The translations under genes and the position numbers were made by a program. A stretch of 64,000 nucleotides of DNA from positions 3,602,501-3,666,500 of the forward strand of contig NZ_CP015405.2 of NCBI RefSeq assembly GCF_001689125.2. Direction: 5' to 3'. The DNA comes from Blautia pseudococcoides. GTDB taxonomy: Bacteria; Bacillota; Clostridia; Lachnospirales; Lachnospiraceae. Positions 34,625-43,479 of the stretch are shown piece after piece. The notes under the pieces were generated by a model that made no database searches, had not been told where the DNA came from, and was given only the letters and a program-made list of their open reading frames with translations. Numbering within the stretch: position 1 is the first letter of the stretch; every line of letters begins with the position of its first letter.

Positions 34625-34704
34625 CAATTTTAACAATTTTTTTTCGACTTTACTTTAGTTTTTGTGACATTTTACCTGCCCGTAACCATTTCTATAACTA
34701 GGGG

Positions 34705-34733
34705 TTTCATTTTGTACTTTTTTTAGGTATAAT
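34705..34733 (+). promoter_or_regulatory. Predicted promoter of murC
   Basis: TTTCAT (34705-34710), a 17-bp spacer and TATAAT (34728-34733) lie about 70 bp before the murC ATG. The -35 is weak. Confidence 0.6.
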
Positions 34734-34801
34734 AAACACAAACAGTGCCCCATTGACACTGCCCCATATAATAATAAAGAAGAGAAAGGAAGCACAACTT
34801 T

Positions 34802-36181
34802 ATGTATCAGATAGATTTTAATAAGCCGCTGCACATTCACTTCATCGGTATCGGCGGCATCAGCATGAGCGGTCTGGCTGAAATCCTTTTAAAAGAAAAT
34901 TTCCCCATATCAGGTTCAGACTCCAGAAAGTCCCAACTGACTGCCCATCTGGAGAGCCTTGGTGCCGTTGTCCGCATTGGCCAGCGCGCTTCCAACATTA
35001 CCGATGACATTGAGCTGGTGGTCTACACCGCAGCGATCCATGAAGATAATCCGGAATTTGCATGTGCCCGCCAGAAGGGGCTCCCCATGCTCACAAGAGC
35101 AGAGCTTCTGGGACAGATCATGAAAAACTATGAGGTACCCGTAGCGGTAGCAGGCACACACGGTAAGACCACCACCACTTCCATGATCTCACATATTCTG
35201 CTGGAAGCTGATGCTGACCCTACTATCTCTGTAGGCGGAATTCTGCCTGCCATCCACGGAAATATCCGTGTGGGCCAGTCAGAGACTTTTGTCACAGAGG
35301 CCTGTGAGTACACCAACAGTTTTCTGAGTTTTTTCCCAAAAATCAGTATTATCCTGAATATTGATGCAGACCATCTGGATTTCTTCAAAGACCTGGATGA
35401 TATCCGCCATTCCTTCAAACTGTTTGCAGAGAAACTGCCCGCTGACGGAACCTTGATCATCAGCAGTGATATCCCGGACTATGAAGAGATCACGGGAGGT
35501 CTTTCCTGCGCAGTGATCACCTGCGGACTGGAGCATGAGGCTGATTATATGGCTAAGAATATTACCTTCGACGAATTCGCCCACGCATCTTTTGACTGCG
35601 TAAAGGGCAATGAGATACTTGGCCGCTTCTCCCTGTCTGTTCCCGGAACCCACAATGTTGCCAATGCCCTGTCAGCCATTGCCCTGGGGGAAAAACTGGG
35701 CCTTTCCATGGAGCACATCCGAAAGGGGCTACTGCACTTCGGCGGCACAGACCGGCGGTTCCAGTACAAGGGTAAGGTGGCCGGCGTCACCATCATCGAC
35801 GACTATGCCCATCATCCCACAGAGATCGCCGCAACCCTGCAGACCGCCAAAAATTATCCACACAAAACTACCTGGTGTGTCTTCCAGCCACATACTTATA
35901 CCAGGACAAAAGCCCTGCTGAATGAGTTCGCGGAAGCGCTGACCCTGGCCGACAAGGTAGTGCTGGCTGATATCTACGCAGCCCGCGAGACCGACAACCT
36001 GGGGATATCCTCCCGGATCCTGTGTGATCTGGTTGCCTCTCTTGGTACAGATGCGTATTATTTTTCCACATTTGATGAGATAGAAGAATTTTTATTAAAA
36101 AATTGTATCCACGATGATTTGTTGATAACTATGGGGGCCGGAGATGTGTATAAAATCGGCGAAAACCTGCTAGGAATGTAA
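34802..36181 (+). CDS. murC: UDP-N-acetylmuramate--L-alanine ligase
   Basis: A 459-residue Mur ligase. N-terminal UDP-binding GIGGISMSGLAEILL, ATP loop VAGTHGKTTTTSMISH (about residues 117-132), central EACEYTNSFLSF and NIDADHLDFF, and C-terminal FGGTDRRFQYKG and IDDYAHHPTEIAATL. It adds L-Ala to UDP-MurNAc in peptidoglycan synthesis. AGGAAG lies 10 bp upstream of the ATG. A strong terminator follows. Confidence 0.97.
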   Translation: MYQIDFNKPLHIHFIGIGGISMSGLAEILLKENFPISGSDSRKSQLTAHLESLGAVVRIGQRASNITDDIELVVYTAAIHEDNPEFACARQKGLPMLTRAELLGQIMKNYEVPVAVAGTHGKTTTTSMISHILLEADADPTISVGGILPAIHGNIRVGQSETFVTEACEYTNSFLSFFPKISIILNIDADHLDFFKDLDDIRHSFKLFAEKLPADGTLIISSDIPDYEEITGGLSCAVITCGLEHEADYMAKNITFDEFAHASFDCVKGNEILGRFSLSVPGTHNVANALSAIALGEKLGLSMEHIRKGLLHFGGTDRRFQYKGKVAGVTIIDDYAHHPTEIAATLQTAKNYPHKTTWCVFQPHTYTRTKALLNEFAEALTLADKVVLADIYAARETDNLGISSRILCDLVASLGTDAYYFSTFDEIEEFLLKNCIHDDLLITMGAGDVYKIGENLLGM

Positions 36182-36183
36182 AG

Positions 36184-36376
36184 TTATCCACATTATCCAC
36201 ATGCTTATACACATTTACTCCCCTATAAGCATGTGGATTTTTTTGGGTATAAGCCAGTTAACATAATAATGTAACATAATTTGATGTAAACCTTTAAAAT
36301 CCACATATTTTCGACATTTTTCGGTTGCTAATAAAAATACTCCACTTTTTTATCCACATTATCCACATTATCAACA
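36184..36376 (+). promoter_or_regulatory. Cluster of six DnaA boxes
   Basis: Perfect TTATCCACA boxes are at 36184-36192, 36193-36201, 36350-36358 and 36359-36367. TTATACACA, which fits TTATNCACA, is at 36205-36213, and TTATCAACA (one mismatch) at 36368-36376. All are on the plus strand, and several are directly adjacent with no gap. The cluster is between murC and the dnaD-like gene. DnaA binding here is inferred. Confidence 0.7.
36195..36244 (+). terminator. Terminator of murC, overlapping DnaA boxes
   Basis: A perfect 15-bp stem (ATCCACATGCTTATA at 36195-36209 with TATAAGCATGTGGAT at 36224-36238) and a seven-T run (36238-36244). The 5' arm lies within two DnaA boxes. Confidence 0.92.
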
Positions 36377-36610
36377 TATTTTCCAACATGCCTGCGCAAA
36401 GGCCTCTGCTAAAAAATGCTTATTCTCTTTTCAAAAGTTATATGTTATACTTACAAAAGACGGGGAAACACTGACTTGGGCGGACCTTTTTGACATGTCT
36501 GTGCCTGGCGTACACGAAAAGATGTTTTCCTGTTTGTTATGCCGGAATCTTTTCGGCTTACTGTAATTTAGATCATCAAACACGCTCTGGAATAGAAAAG
36601 GATGTTAGAC
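36377..36610 (+). other. Leader region of the dnaD-like gene
   Basis: A TATACT at 36446-36451 could be the -10 of a promoter for the dnaD-like operon, though no -35 matches well. The following 150 bp hold small hairpins such as GCCGGAATCTTTTCGGC and no ORF with a ribosome site. Confidence 0.4.
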
Positions 36611-37693
36611 ATGGGACAGTTCATCATACACAATGATTTTCCCGGAGACTTTACGCTTGTCTCCAACTATTTTCTGGATACTTATATGCCGCAGGCCAAC
36701 GGAGAGTTTGTCAAAATATATCTCTGGCTTCTGCGCAGCGCTTCCGTATCCGGCGCCGCTCTGGAGCTGTCATCTATTGCCGATATCTTTAACTGTACGG
36801 AAAATGATGTGCTCCGCGCATTGAAATACTGGAAAAACACAGGCGTCCTTGATGTAACCTTCGACGGGCGCGGGAATTTAAAAGAACTCCGGCTGCGTTC
36901 CCTCACAGGCGGAGCAAAAGCTGCGCCGCCAAAGGCACCCCAGGCTCCATCCGTTAAAGCACTGGCTGAAACTGTACCCGAAACTGCCGCCTCCAGGGAA
37001 AAAAGCCAGACTTCTGAACCCAAGACCCTGTCCCCCGACAAAGTAAAAGAACTGTCCGGCAGGGATGACGTGATCGAACTTCTGTTTATTGCAGAACAAT
37101 ATCTGGGGAAAACCCTGACTCCCACGGAGATCAATAAGCTCCTCTTTTTTTACGAAGAGCTTCATTTCTCAAAGGATTTGATGGAGTATTTGATCGAATA
37201 CTGTGTATCCAAAGGAAGCCGCAGTATCCGTTATATTGAAAAAGTGGCGCTTGCCTGGGCGGAGGAGAATATTACCACCGTAAAGCAGGCAAAGCAGGAG
37301 ACCAATACATATAATAAAAATTTCTTTGCTATCCTCAAGGCCTTCGGCATCAAAAACCGGAACCCTGTGGATGAAGAGACCCGTTATATGAATCTCTGGC
37401 TGAATGAGTACGCCTTCACACTGGATATCATATCCGCTGCCTGCAGCCGTACCGTCATTGCCACCGGCCACCCCAATTTCGCCTATGCGGATTCTATTCT
37501 GCATAATTGGCAGAAAAAGGGTGTCAAGCACCTGTCTGATATAGACAAGCTGGATGAAGACCGCATGCAGCAGAAAGCAGCCAAGGCGGAAAGCAGCACT
37601 CGTCCAAAACCGGCACCTTCCAAGAACAAATTCAACAATTTCCACCAACGCACCTACAATGTGGACGAACTGGAAAAACAATTACTGAAATAA
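36611..37693 (+). CDS. DnaD domain protein (primosome)
   Basis: A 360-residue replication-initiation protein. The N-terminal winged-helix DDBH1 part (FSGDF-like FTLVSNYFLDTYMPQANGEFVKIYLWLLRS) is followed by a Pro/Ala-rich linker and a DnaD/DDBH2 domain (LTPTEINKLLFFYEELHFSKDLMEYLIEYCVSKGSRSIRYIEKVALAWAEENI). A second similar domain and the YNVDELEKQLL tail follow. I prefer the ATG at 36611 because AAGG is then correctly spaced; an ATG at 36602 is possible. DnaD helps DnaA and DnaI load the replicative helicase. Confidence 0.9.
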   Translation: MGQFIIHNDFPGDFTLVSNYFLDTYMPQANGEFVKIYLWLLRSASVSGAALELSSIADIFNCTENDVLRALKYWKNTGVLDVTFDGRGNLKELRLRSLTGGAKAAPPKAPQAPSVKALAETVPETAASREKSQTSEPKTLSPDKVKELSGRDDVIELLFIAEQYLGKTLTPTEINKLLFFYEELHFSKDLMEYLIEYCVSKGSRSIRYIEKVALAWAEENITTVKQAKQETNTYNKNFFAILKAFGIKNRNPVDEETRYMNLWLNEYAFTLDIISAACSRTVIATGHPNFAYADSILHNWQKKGVKHLSDIDKLDEDRMQQKAAKAESSTRPKPAPSKNKFNNFHQRTYNVDELEKQLLK

Positions 37694-37813
37694 CGGAAAC
37701 CACCCTTTGCAGGTTTTCCTTCGGCCCGGTCTTTGCCTGGCTGCCGAATGTTCTCTTACGGTCAGCACGGCAATTGCGAGGACCTGCTGCTTAGTTACCA
37801 TAAGGAGGTCACT

Positions 37814-38803
37814 GTGTCGCTGAACAATTTCCAATACGACGCGCTGATGCGCGCATACAACGAGAAACAACTGAATCATAAGCATGAGCAGGATGAGCAC
37901 ATCCAACAGGCTTATGAGATGATTCCGCGTCTCCAGGAAATCGACGGAGAGATTGCGTCCCTGAGCCTGAAAAAGGCAAGGGCCCTGCTGCTCCCCTCAC
38001 CGAAGGATGACTTTGACCTCTCTGCCGCCATTGGAGAGCTTTCCGAAGAACGGACTGCGCTTCTGCAGATCCACGGCTTTACGCCTGACTATCTGGAGCT
38101 GAAGTATGACTGCCCGTTCTGTAGGGACACGGGTTATGTAGAAAATCAAAAATGTTCCTGTTTTAAGAAAGCTGCTGTAGATTTACTGTATACACAGTCC
38201 AATATCAGGGAAATACTTGAAACAGAGAACTTTGAAAACTTTTCCTTGGAGTATTATCCACAGGATATCACAAACCCTGCCACAGGCCTCAGCGCACTGG
38301 AGACAGCCCAGGACGCAGTGGACAAGGCCTGGGATTTTATTGACCATTTCGGTGAGCATCCATGCGGCCTGTTCTTCTACGGCGACACAGGAGTGGGAAA
38401 GACCTACCTCTCCCATTGTATTGCCAAGGAACTCATTGACAGGGCATATTTTGTGCTGTATTTTTCATCCTTTGATCTCTTTGACCTGCTGGCAAAGAAC
38501 ACCTTCCAGAAGGATGCAGCGGCCTCTGATATAGCTGGTTTTATCTATGACTGTGACCTGCTCATCATTGACGATCTGGGGACCGAGCTTACCAACAATT
38601 TTGTGGCAAGCCAGCTTTTCTGCTGTATCAATGAACGTATTATGAACCATAAATCTACTATTATTTCCACCAACCTTGCCATGGAAGACTTTCTGGAGAC
38701 GTATTCCGAGCGTATCTTCTCCAGGATTTCCAGCAATTATACCATGCTGAAGCTGATCGGAAATGATATAAGGATCCAAAAAAAACTTTTAGGAGGAAAG
38801 TAA
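37814..38803 (+). CDS. DnaC/DnaI-like helicase loader ATPase
   Basis: A 329-residue AAA+ ATPase. I start it at the GTG at 37814 (VSLNNFQYDALMRAYNEKQ): AAGGAGG sits 5 bp upstream and no ATG is suitable. A zinc-like region CPFCRDTGYVENQKCSCFKKA precedes the ATPase, with Walker A GDTGVGKTYL, Walker B LLIIDDLGTE, and sensor and Arg finger in STNLAMEDFLETYSERIFSRI. It follows the dnaD-like gene, matching the primosomal DnaD-DnaI unit of Firmicutes. Confidence 0.93.
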   Translation: MSLNNFQYDALMRAYNEKQLNHKHEQDEHIQQAYEMIPRLQEIDGEIASLSLKKARALLLPSPKDDFDLSAAIGELSEERTALLQIHGFTPDYLELKYDCPFCRDTGYVENQKCSCFKKAAVDLLYTQSNIREILETENFENFSLEYYPQDITNPATGLSALETAQDAVDKAWDFIDHFGEHPCGLFFYGDTGVGKTYLSHCIAKELIDRAYFVLYFSSFDLFDLLAKNTFQKDAAASDIAGFIYDCDLLIIDDLGTELTNNFVASQLFCCINERIMNHKSTIISTNLAMEDFLETYSERIFSRISSNYTMLKLIGNDIRIQKKLLGGK

Positions 38804-38806
38804 AAC

Positions 38807-40000
38807 ATGTCACCAAAAGATGCAACTCCATTAGATTCCCTTCCCGTAGGCCGCCTTGGGATCATTCCACTGAAAAGCTGTGAAAAGCTGGGTTCCAGGG
38901 TTGATGACTACATTGTAAAATGGCGCAGGGACCGTGAACATCAGGAGAAAAACAACCTGGAGTTTGAAGGCTATGAGCGGGATTCCTATCTTGTCAAAGC
39001 ACAGACCCCCCGCTTCGGTACCGGAGAGGCAAAGGGCATTCTGGGTGAGTCCGTACGCGGCGATGATATCTATATCATGGTGGATGTGTGCAACCACAGC
39101 CTCACCTATTCCCTCTGCGGACACCCTAACCACATGTCACCGGATGACCATTTCCAGGACCTCAAACGCATCATTGCTGCCATCGGCGGGAAGGCCAGAC
39201 GTATTAATGTCATTATGCCGTTCCTCTATGAGAGCCGTCAGCACAAGCGCTCCGGCAGAGAATCTCTGGACTGCGCCATTGCCCTGCAGGAGTTAGTGAA
39301 CATGGGTGTGGACAATATCATTACCTTTGATGCCCACGACCCCCGTGTGCAGAATTCCATCCCTCTGCAAGGCTTTGAGACTGTACAGCCATCCTACCAG
39401 TTCATCAAAGGACTTTTCAAGGTTGAACCTGACCTTGAGATAACCAATGGCAACACTATGGTGATCAGCCCCGATGCAGGCGGTACGGGACGTGCCATCT
39501 ATCTGGCTAATGTACTGGGCGTGGACATGGGTATGTTCTACAAACGCCGTGATTACTCCACCATCATTGACGGCCGCAATCCCATCGTTGCACATGAATT
39601 TCTGGGCACGGATGTGGCAGGCAAGAATATGATCATTATTGATGATATGATTTCCTCCGGCGACAGCATGCTGGAAGTTGCCGCACTTTTAAAGAGCAAG
39701 GGAGCTGGTAAGATTTTCATGTGCTCCACCTTTGGACTCTTCACCAACGGAATGAAAAAATTCGACAAAGCCTTTGAGAGAGGTGAATTCCACAGACTGC
39801 TCACCACCAATCTGGTGTACCAGCCTGATGAGCTTCTGCAGAAAGAATATTATGTAAACTGTGATATGAGCAAATACATTGCTCTGCTCATTGACACTCT
39901 GAACCACGATGCCTCGATCAGCAAGCTGCTGAATCCGGTGGAGAGGATCAATAAGCTGATGGTAAAACATAAAAAACAGCTGGGAACCAAAGAAGCATAA
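38807..40000 (+). CDS. prs: Ribose-phosphate pyrophosphokinase
   Basis: A 397-residue PRPP synthetase, longer than the classic 315 residues because of an N-terminal extension of about 70 residues that is usual in clostridial versions. It has VDVCNHSLTYSLCG, MPFLYESRQHKRSGRESLDCAIALQ, DAHDPRVQNSIPL, and the PRPP-binding loop MIIIDDMISSGDSML (about residues 275-289). It makes PRPP from ribose 5-phosphate and ATP for nucleotide, His and Trp synthesis. It lies 3 bp after the dnaC-like gene. Confidence 0.96.
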   Translation: MSPKDATPLDSLPVGRLGIIPLKSCEKLGSRVDDYIVKWRRDREHQEKNNLEFEGYERDSYLVKAQTPRFGTGEAKGILGESVRGDDIYIMVDVCNHSLTYSLCGHPNHMSPDDHFQDLKRIIAAIGGKARRINVIMPFLYESRQHKRSGRESLDCAIALQELVNMGVDNIITFDAHDPRVQNSIPLQGFETVQPSYQFIKGLFKVEPDLEITNGNTMVISPDAGGTGRAIYLANVLGVDMGMFYKRRDYSTIIDGRNPIVAHEFLGTDVAGKNMIIIDDMISSGDSMLEVAALLKSKGAGKIFMCSTFGLFTNGMKKFDKAFERGEFHRLLTTNLVYQPDELLQKEYYVNCDMSKYIALLIDTLNHDASISKLLNPVERINKLMVKHKKQLGTKEA

Positions 40001-40004
40001 AAAG

Positions 40005-40052
40005 AGAACAGGGATGGAACCGCAAGATGCGGATTTTGTCCCTGTTCTTTTA
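40005..40052 (+). terminator. Terminator of the dnaD-dnaC-prs operon
   Basis: AGAACAGGGA (40005-40014) pairs with TCCCTGTTCT (40039-40048) and T follows. The loop contains a second small hairpin (CCGCAAGATGCGG). Confidence 0.8.
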
Positions 40053-40063
40053 GTTTAGTAAAA

Positions 40064-40700
40064 TCATACCTCTCGATATGAAATCCTCTCCAGCTCTATC
40101 ATCTCATTATATTTGTCCTTCAGGATTCCGATCTCATCTTTTCCGGTATCCAGGTCTGCCTTTTTCAGGTTCCCCATTTTTACTTTATTCATGGATTTTA
40201 TCAATTTCTGAACCGGATGGGTGATTGAACGTGAGATGAAAAAGGAAGCTGCATGTGCCGGATACAAGGAGTTTTCCTCCCCCTTTTACAAATGCAGCTA
40301 TGATCTCTGCATATTTCCCATCCAGTTCTGCATGGTCCGGTAAGATCAGAAGCCTGGAATCCTCAAGAGAATTCTCCTTATTGACAAAATCAAAGGGAAG
40401 ATGCAGTTCTGAGAGTACACGGTATACGCCTTCCTCGCTCATTCCCCCCAAAGACGGGTCCTCTGTCCCCGCCCTGGTTGGGATCAATACGGCAATCTCT
40501 CTGACCTTTTTGGTATCATACAGCCACGGCTCCATACGTTCGATCTGTTCAAAGATGTTTCCAATCCGTTTGTACACAGTAAGATCCAGCTTTCCGCAGG
40601 GATGCATCTGGTCACCCACACATACCCTTGCCCCGTTTGCAATGGCACGGAAGTATTCATATTCCAGGGCATTTTCATGCCGCAGGGAGCGCGCAGACCT
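40064..40700 (-). pseudogene. Joined remnants of a HAMP sensor and a glycoside hydrolase-like gene
   Basis: The right-hand part (about 40245-40700) translates, without a start, to residues such as HENALEYEYFRAIANGARVCVGDQMHPCG, typical of the beta-galactosidase trimerisation/GH42-like family, followed by LDLTVYKRIGNIFEQIERMEPW and GGGKLLVSGT. At about 40245 the frame changes to a HAMP domain (FISRSITHPVQKLIKSMNKV, KDEIGILKDKYNEMI), a histidine-kinase part. The two pieces come from unrelated genes and are out of frame with each other. This is a deletion scar. Confidence 0.7.
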
Positions 40701-40825
40701 GCTGAATAGTTACCTTTCGGTATCTTTTCTTGATTATAGAATTGTCCTGAAAATAAGTCAATTAGTTCCAATCAATTTTAAAAATATGATAAATTTTTTC
40801 CTTATTTTTGCAATATTTTCCTTCA

Positions 40826-42403
40826 TTATTCCTGCAGGCGCACCATATGGAAGGGGATTCCCGCCTTTTCCAGAACCTCCGTCTCCCTCCTGTTACAGGT
40901 AAAAATAATGGTCTGTTCTTTCTCCGTATAAAGCCATCTGAGCGTCTCTGTCATACGTTCTTCATCGTACATGGCAAATACCTCATCCAGCAGAAGCGGC
41001 ATAGGTTCCTCGCTGCAGAAGATATCTCCCACCGCCATGCGAAGTGCCAGATACACCTGCTCTATGGTTCCCTGGCTGGCCATAAAAAGAGGAACATGGC
41101 GCTCTTCTGTGAACAGGTCGATTTTCAGCTCCTCATCTATGGAGACTTTTTTGTATTTCCCCCCTGTCATGGTGCAGAAAATATCCGAGATACGTTTTTT
41201 CAATGTTTCCCCCACAGACTCCTGCGCCGATACGGACAGGCTCTGTATGGTCACTGCTGCAAGCTCTATGCCGCGTATCTCCTCCATTTCCGCCCGGTCC
41301 GAGATTCCTGCCATCTGAAGTTCTGAAAGCTCTTCCTGCAGGTTGGATAACCTGGTTCTTTTTTCCTGAAGCTGGGCTGTGAGCAGACGGACGCTGTCAT
41401 TGGTTATACTCTCTTTTTGGGAATTGCCGGAAGTATTGTCCGAAACAGGCTGTCCAGCATGCTTCGTATCCTCTTCCGTTTCTGCTTTCTTGAAAGCAGT
41501 TGATATATATACCAGAAACAGAGACACTGCTATGAGTATACACACAGCAGATATACTGGCTGCCTTCCAGCCGGCTAAACACAAAAGGATCCCCCAGACA
41601 ATAACATCACCCAGAAGGACAGCCGGAACCGCCTTTTTCCAGTTCCATGCTGCTCCTGCCCCCTTTTTCTTATGGGCATTTTGCCTGCTCGGATTTTCCT
41701 GTCTCAGTACTTCCTGTTCTGCTTTTTCCCTTTTCCGCTCCTCCAAAAGTTTTTGTCCCAGTTCTTCTGTCTCCCGCTCAAGATAGGCGATTTCATACTT
41801 TATCTTCTTCCCCTCTGCCTCCTGCTGCTGTTCTCTCGTCTGCATGCGGTTTTGCCACTCTTTCTTTTTCTCCTTCAGAAGCAAAAGCGCCCTGTCAAGA
41901 TTCAGTTTTCCGTCACCGCTCTCCTGATAGTTGCTTAGATAGTTCCTCAGCTCCAGTAGCAGAGCATCCCCGGTACGGCTCTTCATCTGGCCTATGGATA
42001 CCGTATTTTCGTATACCGTATCACTGATGCCGCCCAGCAGCATCTCCAGGTCCCCGTCCATCACAGACAAAAGTTCCCCGTCGCTTTCACAGACCAGCTT
42101 TGTCCCTTCTTCTCCTCTCCTGAAATCACGTTCCAGCCTGAACGCTTTGCCGCCGCAGGAAAAACGCAGGCTTCCCTCATACCAGGAGGGATGCTCCCAG
42201 GGAGTATAGCGGGTGTAGGAATCTGTCCTGGCCGCCCGGCCCCTCATTTTTCTCATGCCGAATAACATGCCCTGGATAAAGGCATGGAGCGTACTTTTTC
42301 CGCTTTCATTTTCCCCATATATAATATTGATGCCTTCTTTAAGCCGTATGGAACGGTTCCGGAATCTGCCGAAATTTTTTAAAATAAGCTCACGGATCAT
42401 CAT
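40826..42403 (-). CDS. AAA-family ATPase, YhaN/SbcC-like, short form with two membrane helices
   Basis: A 525-residue ATPase. N-terminal MMIRELILKNFGRFRNRSIRLKEGINIIYGENESGKSTLHAF holds Walker A (GENESGKST), and the C-terminal half-site has ALRMAVGDIF and Walker B LLLDEVFAMYD with IIFTCNRRE. The centre has two hydrophobic helices at about 268-310 (VPAVLLGDVIVWGILL and ISAVCILIAVSLFLVYI) between coiled-coil segments. The coiled coil is much shorter than in SbcC. B. subtilis YhaN also has central membrane helices. It lies 6 bp after the SbcD-like nuclease gene, its expected partner in DNA repair. Confidence 0.85.
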   Translation of the reverse strand: MMIRELILKNFGRFRNRSIRLKEGINIIYGENESGKSTLHAFIQGMLFGMRKMRGRAARTDSYTRYTPWEHPSWYEGSLRFSCGGKAFRLERDFRRGEEGTKLVCESDGELLSVMDGDLEMLLGGISDTVYENTVSIGQMKSRTGDALLLELRNYLSNYQESGDGKLNLDRALLLLKEKKKEWQNRMQTREQQQEAEGKKIKYEIAYLERETEELGQKLLEERKREKAEQEVLRQENPSRQNAHKKKGAGAAWNWKKAVPAVLLGDVIVWGILLCLAGWKAASISAVCILIAVSLFLVYISTAFKKAETEEDTKHAGQPVSDNTSGNSQKESITNDSVRLLTAQLQEKRTRLSNLQEELSELQMAGISDRAEMEEIRGIELAAVTIQSLSVSAQESVGETLKKRISDIFCTMTGGKYKKVSIDEELKIDLFTEERHVPLFMASQGTIEQVYLALRMAVGDIFCSEEPMPLLLDEVFAMYDEERMTETLRWLYTEKEQTIIFTCNRRETEVLEKAGIPFHMVRLQE

Positions 42404-42409
42404 AGAACG

Positions 42410-43465
42410 TTACTCCTCCCTTGAAGCCATCAGAGCCTCCATGCCGTATGCGAAGGCCTTCTCCTCCGTGGCGGAAAGCTCCCTGCCGCTGAACCGTTTT
42501 ACATAGGCCTCGATCAGGCTTCCCCTGTACTGACGCATGAGAGCTTCCTTATCATAGACTGTATGGCTCCGGTCCACGGCCTCGCGCACATTTCCAAGCT
42601 TCATAAGGCGTTCCATGTCAAACTCTGTGCCCATGGCGTGCTCACCCTTTATCAGGATCCGGTACAGGTTATTCCTGCCCTTCTCCTCCATGAGTCTGGC
42701 AAGTGCCTGCTCAAGGGAAAACTGTGTGGTGCTCTCCTTTGCCTTTACAGACAGAAGAATATAGGAACGGATGGCGGCCGGAACAAATTCGATTCTGGTC
42801 CCCCCATTGCTGCAAATACCTTTTATATATCCATGGGGACCCAGATCATTTTTATCTATGGGTTCCAATGCCCCTGCATAGGCCATTTTGTCCTTTGCCA
42901 GAACCTCCGGTTTGTGTATATGGCCCAGGGCAATATAAGAAAACCCGGACCGTTCCAGTAAGGATCTGTCAAAAGGGATATGTGTCCTGTCACCCCCATG
43001 TGCCAGCAGGATTTCCAGGGGCTGACGTCTCTGGGGCCTGATATGGTGGTATAAAGGGTCCGTGATCTCTTTCCTGTCATAGCTTATCCCGTAAACCGCA
43101 GTGCCAAGATCCGGAAATTCCACGCAGGGCTCCTGCTCTCCCCACAGACAGAACACATTTTCTGCCCACGGAAACCGCCGATAGCAGGATTCCCGCTTCA
43201 GATAGTCATGGTTTCCCGCTATCAGTACCACCTTTGTATCCGGTATCGTTGAAAACAGATAATTTACTTCCTTTAATTCTTTCATTAGAGGCTGTCTGTG
43301 AAACAAGTCCCCTGCAATCAGAAACAGGCCGGCTTTTTCATCGCCGACCTGTCTTATCAATCTTCGGAAACTGTCCCATATCTCCCGGCCCCTTTCTTTA
43401 CTCCAGGGAAAACCTTTGTCAGGCTCTGCACCCAGATGTATGTCAGCGGCATGAAAAAATTTCAT
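42410..43465 (-). CDS. SbcD-like DNA repair exonuclease (YhaO type)
   Basis: A 351-residue calcineurin-like phosphoesterase. Metal motifs are AADIHLG (D-x-H, residues 7-11), GDLFH, GNHDY, the H in LLAHGGDRTHI, and GHIHKPEVL. This is the Mre11/SbcD architecture. It pairs with the AAA ATPase just downstream and is encoded 14 bp after asnS. Expected activity is Mn-dependent nuclease processing of DNA ends. The long C-terminal part (residues 230-351) is helical and probably binds the ATPase coiled coil. Confidence 0.9.
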   Translation of the reverse strand: MKFFHAADIHLGAEPDKGFPWSKERGREIWDSFRRLIRQVGDEKAGLFLIAGDLFHRQPLMKELKEVNYLFSTIPDTKVVLIAGNHDYLKRESCYRRFPWAENVFCLWGEQEPCVEFPDLGTAVYGISYDRKEITDPLYHHIRPQRRQPLEILLAHGGDRTHIPFDRSLLERSGFSYIALGHIHKPEVLAKDKMAYAGALEPIDKNDLGPHGYIKGICSNGGTRIEFVPAAIRSYILLSVKAKESTTQFSLEQALARLMEEKGRNNLYRILIKGEHAMGTEFDMERLMKLGNVREAVDRSHTVYDKEALMRQYRGSLIEAYVKRFSGRELSATEEKAFAYGMEALMASREE

Positions 43466-43479
43466 GGGTTCTCCTTTTT

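Noticed and set aside
36184..36376. Chromosomal replication origin
   Set aside because: DnaA boxes are present, but there is no dnaA, dnaN or AT-rich unwinding region pattern, and the neighbours are murC and primosome genes.
40185..40619. Intact gene of 144 residues
   Set aside because: The frame lacks a proper start, its N-terminal sequence continues upstream without a start, and it ends in an unrelated HAMP sequence in another frame.
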